From contig RCSZ01000012.1 in the NCBI GenBank assembly GCA_014898425.1, positions 1-64,000 on the forward strand: a DNA stretch of 64,000 nt, in the 5' to 3' direction. The translations under genes were made by a program, and so were the position numbers. The notes under the pieces were generated by a model. That model worked only from the letters and a program-made list of their open reading frames with translations. It did no database searches and had not been told where the DNA came from. This DNA comes from Botryotinia globosa (lineage: Eukaryota > Ascomycota > Leotiomycetes > Helotiales > Sclerotiniaceae). Shown here piece after piece: positions 40,340 through 51,727 of this stretch; positions within the stretch are counted from its first letter, which is position 1, and each line of letters starts with the position of its first letter.

Positions 40340-40579
40340 TATAAAAGAATAAAAAATGATAGAGTTATAAAGTAATCCTTTGTATATATTATAAAAAAAT
40401 TATTGTAGTATATTGTTTCAAATAAAAAAAAGAAAGAGGAGGCTTTATATAATATTTTACAAGATATATTAGAAGTTTAATAAATAGGAATTGATTATTC
40501 TTTTTAAATTATAAGGAAAAGGGCTATAAATATTAGTTATAGAAGTGGATTATATAATCAGTATAAAAATTTGCTTACA
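40340..40579 (-). repeat. 5' LTR of the Ty3/gypsy element
   Basis: Partner of 29871-30110. In minus orientation it starts TGTAAGCAAATTTTTATAC and ends in CTTTTATA (TA from CA). The two LTRs were identical at insertion, so their many transitions, in both directions relative to each other, record RIP hitting each copy separately. Confidence 0.85.
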
Positions 40580-40760
40580 ATAAATTTAGAATTAGTTTAT
40601 TTTAATTTGATTTGTATTTTTCTTTATAAATATATAGGATTCCTTTCTTTTTTTTCTTTCAAAAATATAATAATTATCAATCAATATTCAATTATACTCT
40701 AAATTATTACTATATTTTATATTCTTTTTAATAAGAATTACTTTCTAATTTCAATTTAAA

Positions 40761-41675
40761 ATGTTTTATTTTACTTTTTCTAAAAATGAAAAAACATTTT
40801 ATTATAAAAAAGTCTTTTTAAATCATTCTTTATTAAATTCTTTTAAAAAAATAATTGATTTATCTCCCACCTAGCATATTACAACTCATCGATTAAAATA
40901 TAATTCTTTTAATATTAAATCTTTCAATTGTCTACAAAATATTATTTATATATGTTTTAAATCTCGAAAAGCAAATATTAAAAATATTAAATTTTATTTA
41001 ATTGATCAAACAAAAAAGAACGAATTAGGATATCATTTTATATTAATTATTGATTTAGAATATCGAAATTTTTATAAATATAATAATGTTATTTTGGATT
41101 GGGAATTAATTAAAAATTATAAAAAAGAAAGTTTCAAAGATTTTCGAGATTTTTATAATATTATTTGTATTGATAATATAAATAATTTAAAGGTATATTT
41201 CTCTTTTTTTCTTTTATTAATAATATATATTAATTTTATTTAGAGTAATGAATTGAATTATTCAGGGGATTACGAAGAATGGGTTAAAAAAGCAAATAAA
41301 AACTATATTTTAAGTAAAGAAAATATGATAAGTTAATTATATTTTAAAAAAAAAGATTAATTATTAATTTATATATAGGAACGTTTAGATTTGCAAAATA
41401 AGAAAGCATATGATTATATAATAGTAAATTATATTTTAATATTAAAAAAATATTTATTAATATTAAATTAAAAAGAATATATAGAAAACTGTAAGAAATT
41501 TCAGAGTTCGATTTTATAAAATATTATTGGGGTAAATGAAATTTTAGTTTTATATAGAATTTTTAAGGGTAAGTTTTATTTAATCAAATTATAAAAAATA
41601 ATTACTAATTTAATAGGATTTTTAAGGTTTAGGGAATGGTTTTATAAAAATAGAAAAAAAAGAAAATTCTGTTAG
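40761..41675 (+). pseudogene. Lightly damaged multi-exon gene, unknown protein
   Basis: A plus-strand gene model with introns is legible here. Exon 1 is 40761-41192 (144 codons from ATG, with a single in-frame TAG at 40872-40874 that fits a CAG change). A 51-bp intron (GTATAT..TTTAG) leads to exon 2 from 41244. An intron ending ATATATAG at 41378 leads to exon 3, 41379-41568, with two TAA that fit CAA. A 48-bp intron follows (GTAAGT, branch point TTACTAAT, AATAG; 41569-41616), then a last exon with a basic end (FREWFYKNRKKRKFC), stopping near 41675. The junction of exons 2 and 3 does not keep frame, so one indel or a missed splice site is likely. Legible stretches include IDLSPT, then YLIDQTKKNELGYHFILIID and DWELIKNYKKESFKDFRDFY. 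No family is recognised; the protein looks soluble, with no signal peptide or membrane segment. Confidence 0.6.
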
Positions 41676-41954
41676 ATTTAATTAAAAATCATAGGGTTTA
41701 TATATTAGAATAAATTAGTTTAATATAAATATATATATAAAATTGTTTTTTGAATTATAATAGCTTAGTGAAATAAATTAAGTTTTTTAATTTTAATTAA
41801 TAATTATATAATATTAAAGAAAAAACTTAATTATATTATATTATAATAATAAATTTTTTTTAAATTATATATATTAAGATTTATTTTAAAATAATAAAAG
41901 AATATAATTTAATAGAAATTTATTAATTAAATAATAATAAAAGAATAAAATATA

Positions 41955-42300
41955 ATACTAATAAAAATATTAACCTTAAGAATATTAATAAGAATATTAA
42001 TAAGAATACTAATAAGAATATTAATAAGAATATCAAAAAGAATATTAATAAAAATATTAATAAGAATATTATTAAAAATATTAATAAGAATACTAATAAA
42101 AATACTAATAAAAATACTAATAAGGGTATTAAAAAGAATATTAATAAGAATATTAATAAGAATATTAATAAGAATATTAATAAGAATATTAATAAGAATA
42201 TTAATAAGAATATTAATAAAAATATTAATAAGAATATTAATAAGAATATTAATAAGAATATTAATAAGAATATTAATAAGAATATTAATAAAAATATCGA
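41955..42300. repeat. 12-bp tandem array AATAAGAATATT
   Basis: Some 25 or more units of AATAAGAATATT with a few ACT or AAAAAT variants. Long runs are perfect, so expansion is recent relative to the decay around it. Confidence 0.85.
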
Positions 42301-43265
42301 AATATTATATATTAAAAGATTAATCCCAGTGAATAAATATTAATAAACTAAGCTCAATGAGTTAAATTTAATGAGCTAAGTCTAATGAATTAAGCCTAGT
42401 GAGCTTCAATTTAATGGTTATAGGTTATATAAGTCTAATATATAGGCTCTATATATCTATAAATAGGTTATTGGGAGTTAATATTATTAATATTAATTTA
42501 TATATTAAATAATTTATTAGAAAATATTTTTTTTGTTGAAATCTATTATATATAAAAATTTGATTAATAAGGATTCTATGAATATATAATAAAAATAGTT
42601 TAAAAAATATTTAATATAAGGTGATTTTAATATTAATATTTTTTAGATTTGTTTTTATTAATATAAACTTTAAATATTATATATTCTAAATCTTTATAAT
42701 CTATAGATTCTATTATTAAAACTAGAATTCTTTTATATATGGATGAATATATATAAAATTAATATAATTGATATATAAAGTTAATAGAGGATTTTGGGTA
42801 TTATTATATAAAAATTCATTTAATAACTTTTTGATTAGAATTCTAATATTATAATATAATATAAAAATTTTATAGATTAAAAGAATTCTATTCAATTCTA
42901 ATAATATAATACTATAATCTAATATTTAAAGATTTTATATATTAATATTTAAGATTTTTAATTTTTAATTTCGAAAATTTAGTTTTTTGATATTGGGGGC
43001 TTTTATTTTAATATTTCAGAAACTTAGCTTTTTGATATTAAAGGCTTTTATTTTAGTATTTCAAAGGCTTAGCTTTTTAATATTAGAAGCTTTTATTTTA
43101 ATATTTCGGGAGCTTTTATTTTAATATTTCGGGAGCTTTTATTTTAATATTTCGAAGGCTTTTATTTTAATATTTCGGGGGCTTTTATTTTAATATATCG
43201 GAGACTTAGCTTTTTGATATTTTGAAATTTAGCTTTTCAATATTAAGAGTTTTTATTTTAATATT
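41955..43265 (-). repeat. Family A partial copy, inverted
   Basis: 42300-42960 is the reverse complement of family A spacer (compare 26000-26160 and 4650-5300). It is followed by 42990-43265, the inverted 45-bp array, here as 23-bp half units of the type GGAGCTTTTATTTTAATATTTC. At its left end a long 12-bp array replaces the AAATCTTTTAAT array of the direct copies. Confidence 0.7.
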
Positions 43266-43668
43266 TAGATATCTATATTACTTATATTTTAAGGATTATT
43301 ATTTTAATATTAAAAAATTAGAAAAATTTAATATTATATTTATTAAGCTTAATTAATAATTGAATAAATAAATAGTTATTAGTAAGCTTTTCCTAATATT
43401 ATTAAAGTAATTAAATTATAAATATATTAGATCATTTCTTTTCTAATTAATATAAATGATTATTAGTGAATTTTTTAAAATATTTTTAAAGGAAAAAAGT
43501 CTTTTAAAAAATTATTAGATTTCATTATTTTATTAAAGATAATTCTTTTATTCTAGTATTTTATTATTAAATTATAAAATCTAATGATATTTAAAGCAAT
43601 TCTATAATATTATAATTATTTAATTCGAAATAATTTTTAATTAATAAAACCATACTAATAATAGGGTT
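43266..43668. other. Gene-free AT-rich spacer
   Basis: No frame, repeat match or site worth naming was seen between the inverted family A copy and the microsatellite of family B copy 3. Confidence 0.5.
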
Positions 43669-44490
43669 ATGATTACGAATAATACTAATAATACTAATAA
43701 TACTAATAATACTAATAATACTAATAATACTAATAATACTAATAATACTAATAATACTAATAATATTAATATTACTAATATTACTAATATTACTAATATT
43801 ATTTTTATAAGATTCGGATTCAGATTGATATCACGTGAATATCATGTGATTTCAGATTCAATTATAAAATTTAAGCTTTTGAAAAATTTAAAAGCATTAT
43901 ATAGTTCGAAATTCTTCAAAGATTTCAAAAATACTATTCTTATATTGCTAGCTCCATTATTACATAAGATATTTTGTAATACCAATTGGATTTTGGTGAT
44001 ACCAGTAAAATTAGAAAATAAAAAATGAAATTTTATATATTTATAATAAAAACTACACTAATATATTCAGTTTTGAATTCTATTTATAGTAATATATTAT
44101 ACATTTTTCGAAATTTCTAATATTTAAGTTTTTATATTAGATTAAAATTTTCATAAAAATAAAGGAAATCGTATTTTTCTAAGTCAAAAACGAACTAAGC
44201 CCGATTTGGATAAGAATTATATCAATCAATTCAGTTTTTTTTGAAAAGTTTAAAAAAGTTGGTTTTAATAAGCTAGCTCTAATATTAAGCGAGATATTCT
44301 GTGATACCAGTTAAAATTCTAAAAATAGAACTCAATAAGGAATAACGCTAGCAAAAAAGTAAAAACACTATTAAATCCCAAATTTCTTTTAAATTTCAAA
44401 AATATATATATATATATATATTTAACCCTAAAAACCCTAAATATTTTGTAATACCAGTAAAACTAGTGATACCAGTTAGTAGAGTGTTAG
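43669..44490 (+). repeat. Family B dispersed repeat, copy 3, with 9-bp AATAATACT array
   Basis: An AATAATACT array (43677-43765) passes into ATTACTAAT units and then the ~690-bp unit seen at 11879 and 13715. A 119-codon frame spans both, but its first third is the microsatellite (Asn-Asn-Thr), so it is not a gene model. Family A copy 3 starts directly after it, at about 44493. Confidence 0.75.
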
Positions 44491-45059
44491 TATTTTAATA
44501 TATAAATATAATATTTTCTATAAACTTTTTAATTTTCTTTATATTATAATATAAAATATTTGAATATTTAATATTTAAAATAAATATAATATTATTATTT
44601 CTAATATATTAAAATATTTATATTCAAATATTATATAAAACATATATTTTATAATTTATTTATTAATATTATAATTTAAATATTAATATATTAATATTTT
44701 TATTTTGAATTATTAATTCTTAATATAAATAAATACTAAAAACCTTTAAATTTAAATAATAAGTTTTTAAAATCAAATATAAAAGCTTTCAATATTGAAT
44801 TGAAATTTCTTACAAATCAAAATATAAATTTAAAATTTAAAATAAAATTCCTGATATAAATAAACCTTAATATCCATTATATATATTAACTAAATTAATT
44901 TAATATATATTTATCTATATATAAAAGAATTCTAATTTTCAATATTAAGATCTATAGACTATTGAGTTCCCAAATATTGAAATAAAAGTCTTTAAAATTA
45001 ATATTAATACCTCAAAATATCAAATAGAAAGCTTCCAAATTAAATATAAGAATTCCTAA

Positions 45060-45655
45060 TATCAAAAATAAAAGCCCTTGAAATATTAAAATAAAAGCCC
45101 TCGAAAATCAAAAATAAAAGTCTTCAATATTAAATATAAAAGCTTTTAAATATTAAAAATAAGAATCCCGAAATAATAAAATGGAAGCTTCTAATATCAA
45201 AAAGCTAAATCTCCAAAATATTAAAATAAGAGTCTTTGAATATTAAAAATAAGAGTTTTCAATATTAAAAAGTTAAGTTTTTGAAATAATAAAATAAGAA
45301 TTCTTGAAATATTAAAATTAGAGTTTCTAATATCAAAAAGCTAAGCTCTTGAAATAATAAAATAAAAATCTTCGAAATATTAAAATTAGAGCCTTAAAAT
45401 AATGAAATTAGAGTTCTGATATAATAAAATAAGAGTTCTCAAAATAATGAAATTAGAGCCTCCAATATCAAAAAGCTAAGTCCTCGAAATATTAAAATAA
45501 AAGTCTTCAATATTAAAAGTAAAAGCCTCCAAAATAATAAAATTAGAACCCTCAATATCAAAAAGCTAAATCCCTAAAATAATAAACTTAAAGCCCCAAA
45601 TATCAAAAAGCTAAGTTTTTAAAATAATAAAATTAGAGTTTCCAATATTAAAAAT
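45060..45655. repeat. 45-bp tandem minisatellite in family A copy 3
   Basis: Same two-half unit as at 3840-4615, more divergent between units. Confidence 0.7.
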
Positions 45656-46482
45656 AAAAGATCTCAAATACTAATATATAAAACCTTTAAATATTAGATT
45701 ATAGTATTATATTATTAGGATTGAATAAAGCTCTTTTAGTTTATAGAATTTTTATATTATATTATAATATTAGAATTCTAATCAAAAAGTTATTAAATGA
45801 ATTTTTATATAATAATATCTAAAATCCCCTATTAGTTCTATATATCAACTATATTAATTTTATATATGTTTACTTATATATAAAAGGATTCTAACTTTTA
45901 ATAATAGAATTTATAGATTATTAAAATCTAAATATCAATTATATTAATTTCATATATACTCATTTATATATAAAAGAATTCTAGTTTTCAATAATAGAAT
46001 CTATAAACTATAAAAATCTAGAATATATAATACCTAAAGCTTATATTAATAAGGGCAAGTTTAAAAAGCACTAATATTAGAATTACTTTATATTAAATAC
46101 CTTTCAAATCATTCTTATTATATATCTATAAACTTTTTATTAATCGAAATTCTATATATAATAGATTTTAACTAAAAAAATATTTTTTAATAAATTATTT
46201 AACATACAAATTAATATTAATATTATTAGCTTCCAATAATATATTTATAAATATATAAAGCCTATATATTAAACTTATATAACCTATAATCATTAAATTG
46301 AAGCTTATTGGGTTTAGCTCACCAATCTTAATTTACCGACTTAGCTCACCAACATTCATTCACCAATAATCATTTATAGGCTTTAAGGCTTATAATGAAG
46401 TTTATAATAAATCTCATCTAAGACTTTAAGCCTATAAGTAGGTCTATATTAGAATATCACTAGGATAAAGCTCACCGGCATC

Positions 46483-46635
46483 TTTTAATATATAATCTTT
46501 TAATAAATCTTTTAATATATAATCTTTTAATAAATCTTTTAATAAATCTTTCAATAAATCTTTTAATAAATCTTTCAATAAATCTTTCAATAAATCTTTT
46601 AATAAATCTTTTAATAAATCTTTCAATATATAATC
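46483..46635. repeat. 12-bp tandem array (AAATCTTTTAAT type), copy 3
   Basis: About twelve units. The minus-strand frame through it is a perfect Leu-Leu-Lys-Asp repeat, which shows the 12-base period and is not evidence of a gene. Confidence 0.8.
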
Positions 46636-47645
46636 TTTAATATATTTCAATACTATTCTCTCGAAATATTAATATTTCACTAAAAATCTTATAATAAAAT
46701 TCAATACTATTCTCTCAAAAGATTAATATTTCATTAAAAGTCTTTTAATATATAATCTTCCAATATATATTCTTTTAATATATAATCTTTCAATATTATT
46801 CTTTTGAAATACTAATATTCTTTTATAAATCTTTTAATATTATTCTTTAAAAATACTAATATTTCATTAAAATTCTTTCGATATATTTCAATATTATTCT
46901 TTCGAAATATTAATATTTCATTAAAAATCTTTCGATATAATTTAATATTATTCTCTAAAAATACTAATATTCTTTTATAAATCTTTCAATATTATTCTTT
47001 CAAAACCCTAATATTTCACTAAAAATCTCTCAATATATATCTTTTAATATTCTTATTAATATTCTTTCTTTTTAATATTCTAATTAATAGTATTTCTATT
47101 AACATTAGATTTTCGATCATATAATTTAACTACCCTACACCTCTTTTTACTAGGTTATTACTATTTATACTCTTTCAAATTCAAGCTTTAAGATTATTAA
47201 TATAGAATAATCAATTTGAAAGATAATTTAAATTTGTTTTCAGTATTTGAAATATTGATTAAAATAACCCTTAGGTTATTAAAAAACTTTATTCAATTTA
47301 TTATTTTTTATTAAATTCAAAATGATAACCAATTTCACTTATTTCACAAATCATTACCTTTTGATTTCGAAAATTACCATAGCTTTCCTTAAATCTTTTT
47401 AATTTCAAGCTTTAGGGTTATCTTTATAGATCAATCAATATTAAAGATATCGAAAATCTGAATTTATATAAAAAGAATTCAATTGAATCTCTATTCATTT
47501 CTTTTTTCAGATTTCTAAAAAGCCTAGAATTAAAGTGTAGAGAAATGATAATCAAATAGTAACTTTTTGTCTGGATCATTACCCCCCTTAGGGTTAGGGT
47601 CACTATCAATACTAATCACCAAAAAAATCCTCGGAATAATAGTTA

Positions 47646-48550
47646 GATAATTTAAATCTGTTTTCAGAATTTAATATATTATTAAAAATAAATTCTAATT
47701 CTTTATAAAACTTTATTAAATTTTCTATTTTATATTAAATTAAAGATAATAATCAAATTTATTTATTTTGCTAATCACCACCCCCCCTACTTTCAAAAAT
47801 TACTATAACTTATTCTTCAACCCTTTCAAACTCTTCAAAATTAGAGTTATTTCAATTCAATACAGAAGCCCTATTATAAAAGCTTTTCGAAATTCTAATT
47901 TCGAAAAAATATAATTCAATTGAATTTATATTAATTTCTTTTTTCAGATTTTTGAAAAATCCTAAATTAAAGCCAGGAGAGGTGGTAATTAATTGATAAC
48001 TTTTAATGCTTTTTCGCTGATCACCACCCCCCTGTTTTTTATAAATTATTATAGCTTTTTTAATCCCTTCAAAATTAGGGTTATTTCAATTCAATATAAA
48101 AACTTTAATATAAGATATTTCGAAATTCTAATTTTGAATAAATATAATTCAATTGAATCTCTATTAATTTCTTTTTTCAGATTTCTAAAAAGCCTTAAAT
48201 TAAAACCAGAAGAGGTGATAACCAATTCGTAACTTTTAATACTTTTTCGCTAATCACCACCCCCCTGTCTTTAAAAATTACCATAGCTTTTCTTCAACCT
48301 CTTCAAAATTAGAATTGTTTCAATTGAATACAAAAACCTCAATATAAAAGATTTCGAAATTCTAATTTCAAATAAATATAATTCAATTGAATTTCTATTG
48401 ATTTCTTTTTTCAGATTTTCAAAAAGCCCTAAATTAAAACCAGGAGAGGTAATAACCAATTGGAGCGTTTTTGTCTGGGTCACCACCCCCCTTAGGGTTG
48501 TGATCATTACTAATACTGACCACCAATAAAATCCTCGGAATAATAGTTAG
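47646..48550. repeat. ~235-bp tandem units with CACCACCCCCC core, block 3
   Basis: Four units, with C-rich cores near 47778, 48021, 48258 and 48484, ending at the shared terminus (TCCTCGGAATAATAGTTAG, 48550). It follows directly on the terminus of family A copy 3, so two terminus-ended arrays lie in tandem here. Confidence 0.8.
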
Positions 48551-48607
48551 ATATAATTAAACTTTAAAACTTTAAAACCTCAAAACCTTAAAACCTTATA
48601 AATCTTA

Positions 48608-48746
48608 TAATTCTTTTTCTAATTCTTTTTCTAATTCTTTTTCTAATTCTTTTTCTAATTCTTTTTCTAATTCTTTTTCTAATTCTTTTTCTAATTCTTT
48701 TTCTAATTCTTTTTCTAATTCTTTTTCTAATTCTTTTTCTATTCTT
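48608..48746. repeat. 12-bp tandem array CTAATTCTTTTT
   Basis: About 11 perfect units of TTCTTTTTCTAA. Perfect identity over 130 bp marks it as young or actively slipping. Confidence 0.9.
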
Positions 48747-49910
48747 TTTTTTTAATAAATCTAATAGATCTAATAAATCTAATCCCTTTTCTTTTCTAAT
48801 TCTTTTTCTCTTTTTAATCCCTTATTTTCTTATTGCAAATTCCGCATCTTCAAATCAATTAGAAATATTTATTCAATTCTTCTAAATCTTTAAATCTTTA
48901 AATCTTTTTAATTTATTTTTTAAATCCATTATTTCTTTTATTAATTATTATTTATTAATATAAAAATTATATTATTATAAAGCTTTTAATTTATAAAATC
49001 CTATAATGTTTCTCAATTTTATTTTACACATCCTTTATTTTGATTTGTTGTTTTTTAACAAATTTCAAAATTTTGATATTTGTATATAAGGTATTTATAA
49101 TTTTTTTTGATTAATTAGTTTTTAGTTATAAATTATATTTTAAATTCTATATATTAGAATCTGAAGTTTTCCGAATTAAATTTAAGCTAATCAGAATTAT
49201 ATTAGTGATTTTTTATTGAACTTTTATTGAATTCTTTATTATAAAATCAATTAAATAATTAATATACTGATAATAACTTTTCTTCTTGATATAAAAATAA
49301 CACTATTTAAAAACTATTAATTCAACGAATATAAAGATATTAATTAATTATATTTTCTATATTTTTTATAATAATTATATTTCTTAATGATATTTGATCT
49401 ATTTTGATCTACTTTTTAATTTTTGATGTTCGCTGTATGGAATATTCCTACTTTTTCTTAATCAATCAGCTTCTAGTTATAAATCGTGTTTTAAATCCTA
49501 TATGTTAGGGAAGTATTATATAATTAACTTTTATTATAAGATGTAATAAGATTTCCAAAAAAAATATAATCATAATCGATTATTAAAAAAGAAATAGTTT
49601 TTAAAATCAATATCTAAAAAGAAAGATTTTGTTATAAATATTAATATGGAATTGATATTAGGCTGATTATTTTTTTAATATTAAAAAGTTTATATATATA
49701 TATATATATATTTTAGAGAAGATTTTGAAAAGATTAATAATAAGCTTTATAATAGATTTATATCTATATTTTATATTAATCTTTATCTTATATTGATTCT
49801 AAAAGAATTAGCTTTTTAAATTGAAAATTCAATAAATTTCACTAAAATAGTATTAATTAAAATAAATCTGAAATAATACAGATCTTCAAATTAATCATAT
49901 TAATTCATCA
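48747..49910. other. Gene-free AT-rich spacer up to the gene island
   Basis: No gene or named repeat is visible. It includes a TA dinucleotide run near 49692-49710. Composition changes sharply to near-balanced GC at about 49910-49970, which marks the edge of the AT-rich block. Confidence 0.5.
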
Positions 49911-50231
49911 AAAACGATCCTTTCAATATATGATTAATTACCTAAGATTTTATTATGATTAATGAAGTGATGGTTTCGTCGACTACGGATTCTATTACCA
50001 CAGGAATATCGCTTGCAGCACGATGAAGTTTAGCCCTCAATAAAGTTACTAGACTAGAAAGATCTTCGTGGCAACATGATATCGTCTTCTTCTACATATG
50101 AAGCTCCTAATCAAACATTGAGACTTGATATATCCTAAATGCTTACTATTTTTGGAGTCCAACTCAAAGAACGCCTTCCCCGATCGCTACATACTATGCC
50201 ATAATACAAAAATTTAATGACTCACGTCATC
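49911..50231 (-). other. Downstream flank of the receptor gene
   Basis: Composition is normal here and no frame is supported. It probably holds the 3' untranslated region of the receptor gene. Confidence 0.4.
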
Positions 50232-51727
50232 TTAGTACATATCTCTCTCATCACTGTTCTTACTGGTCTTCCCTGATCCGGATTCAGTCCACTCTATCTC
50301 CGTGTTCACAACAATATTATGCAGTGGTATTTCATCACTCCCTACACTCTTCGCACTCTCCACATCGTGCGCCCTCACAGTGGCCTTTACATTACTTCCC
50401 CCTTCCCAGTCTCCTCTCTCGTCGCTAATTCCAGACTCCACAGATAATCTACGAAACGGCCTTGAGCCTTCTCTTATGTTTTTCGACTTGTCGAACTTCC
50501 CACTAGTGTTGATGCTCTTCTTTGGTCCGCCTGATCCGCCAATTGTTTGTAAATTTGGACGCGCAGAGGAAGCGCGTGCTTCCGATGGCCGAGTTAGAAC
50601 GCTTGTTATACCAAGCTTTCGAACGGAAAACTGGACGAGAGGGCCCAAGGTTGGCAGGCAGGCGGACATTATTCCCGAGGCTGATTCGACTACGCACCAT
50701 ACTTCCGCTGTTGCTAGTGTCCCTGGAAGTAGTCAAGTTGTTAGCTTCTACCTCCCAGTTCGTCTGCTCACTGGCTGAATGATTTTGGCGAGGATACGTA
50801 CAAGTGATGTCTGCAGGCTGGAATTGGAAAAGAGTCGTGAAGCGGTAAATACTGGTGAAAATAACGCTGACCATATCATTAGTGCTGAACAAATCTAGAT
50901 GGATGCAGTAGATTATAATTTACAAACTTCCAAGCAAAAAGACAAATGAGATGTGTGTCTTCTGCATGACACTAGTATGTAAGCTCCAGACTTGCTGCAT
51001 GGGCAACGCCAAGATCGCCACATCGGTCAAGATATTAGGGATAGCATTTCCAATAAAAGATGCTTTCAGATTGATACAATGACCCTCAAGAGTAGGATTC
51101 CAGATCTTCTGGATTGGAATACACTGGAAGACCGACACCATAATGATGGAGATACACCATGCCACGGAAACACCGCCGAGGATGAGTGATCCGATCTTAA
51201 TACTGCGGACTGGGAAAATGCGGCGGTACATCAATAGCAGCGATAGCTTAGTGAAGCATATACAGGTGACGTATAGACATTCAAATGCTATTAGCGACTA
51301 TATATATGTCAGCTAACATGATATCCCAAGGAGCGTTTATGAATATCTTCACCTTCGCGTATGATACAATCTCGGAGGTGCTCAGCGCTGACGTATGTCG
51401 TCCCAGTCCAAAATACAGTCCTTTCAAAGGTCTCAGCGATTTGGAGTTTATGCCAGTTTGAGAAAAACATACCAATTATACATGTTGCAAAAGCCATGAA
51501 GAGAAAGAACTGGAAGTGGTCAGCTCTCGATTCACAGAAAAACAGGTGCAACAAGCTGAACTTACCAAAGCAACATATATCATAACATCATCACTCCCAA
51601 TTCGAATCCCGCTCATTCGCCGAGATATGAATCGAAGTACAACAAAAACAACTGCAAGCAAAACGATTGCGACACTTGTAGCTCTGAGTTCAGACTGTCG
51701 GTGGTCTATGAGGCCCACTTCCGCCAT
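50232..51727 (-). CDS. Pth11-like G-protein-coupled receptor (fungal rhodopsin-type seven-helix protein)
   Basis: Six exons splice into an uninterrupted 398-residue frame: 51566-51727, 51473-51509, 51353-51420, 50924-51297, 50802-50866 and 50232-50722. Introns are 55-93 bp with GT..AG ends; the fourth has branch point GCACTAATG. The ATG has a good context (CAAAATGGCG). Seven hydrophobic helices are predicted at about residues 17-33, 45-67, 90-113, 126-146, 170-190, 205-224 and 237-262. Family landmarks are SDDVMIYVAL, GLGRHTSAL, FTKLSLLLMYRRIFP, ASFIGNAIPNILTDVAILALP, a SIYRFTTLFQF stretch and SACLPTLGPLV. A 135-residue Ser/Gly-rich cytoplasmic tail follows. There is no CFEM domain in front. 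Pth11-type receptors sit in the plasma membrane and in plant pathogens sense host surface cues; the ligand of this one is unknown. The frame is intact although decayed DNA starts 320 bp away. Confidence 0.88.

Larger units (their letters stand above)
29871..40579 (-). mobile_element. RIP-inactivated Ty3/gypsy LTR retrotransposon, full length
   Basis: Two 240-bp direct repeats (29871-30110 and 40340-40579) bound a 10.7-kb element. ATAA flanks both outer ends (29867-29870, 40580-40583), a likely 4-bp target duplication. Polarity is minus: in that direction the LTR begins TGTAAGC in the left-window-end-distal copy and TATAAGC (TG to TA) in the other. A purine tract (AAAAAGGAA read on minus, plus 30111-30119) sits just inside the left LTR, as a polypurine tract should. 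Reverse transcriptase and integrase are recognisable in the minus frame in the Ty3 order. All protein domains carry stops and lost catalytic residues. The element is unusually long for a fungal gypsy element, with about 3.5 kb between the integrase end and the 3' LTR. Confidence 0.85.
44493..47646 (-). repeat. Family A repeat, copy 3 (lacks the gene part)
   Basis: Starts inside the spacer at the point matching about 2905 in copy 1 and 24010 in copy 2, and runs to the shared terminus at 47646. It contains the 45-bp array (45060-45655), the 12-bp array (46483-46635) and the last ~230-bp units. The join to family B at 44490 looks like a truncation or insertion breakpoint. Confidence 0.75.

Noticed and set aside
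46444..46650. Leu-Leu-Lys-Asp repeat protein
   Set aside because: Translation of a 12-bp AT-rich array. The same array in other copies is not kept in frame.
1..49900. Apicomplexan, mitochondrial or other naturally AT-rich genome
   Set aside because: There are no intact long genes, the copies differ by directional transitions, and fungal genes of normal composition adjoin. RIP explains the AT content.
1..49900. Regional centromere
   Set aside because: AT-rich, repeat-filled DNA fits some fungal centromeres, but sequence alone cannot show it. CENP-A mapping would be needed.
50302..50778. Plus-strand frames of 158 and 86 codons over the receptor gene
   Set aside because: They lie antisense to the last receptor exon, whose spliced minus frame matches a known family from end to end.
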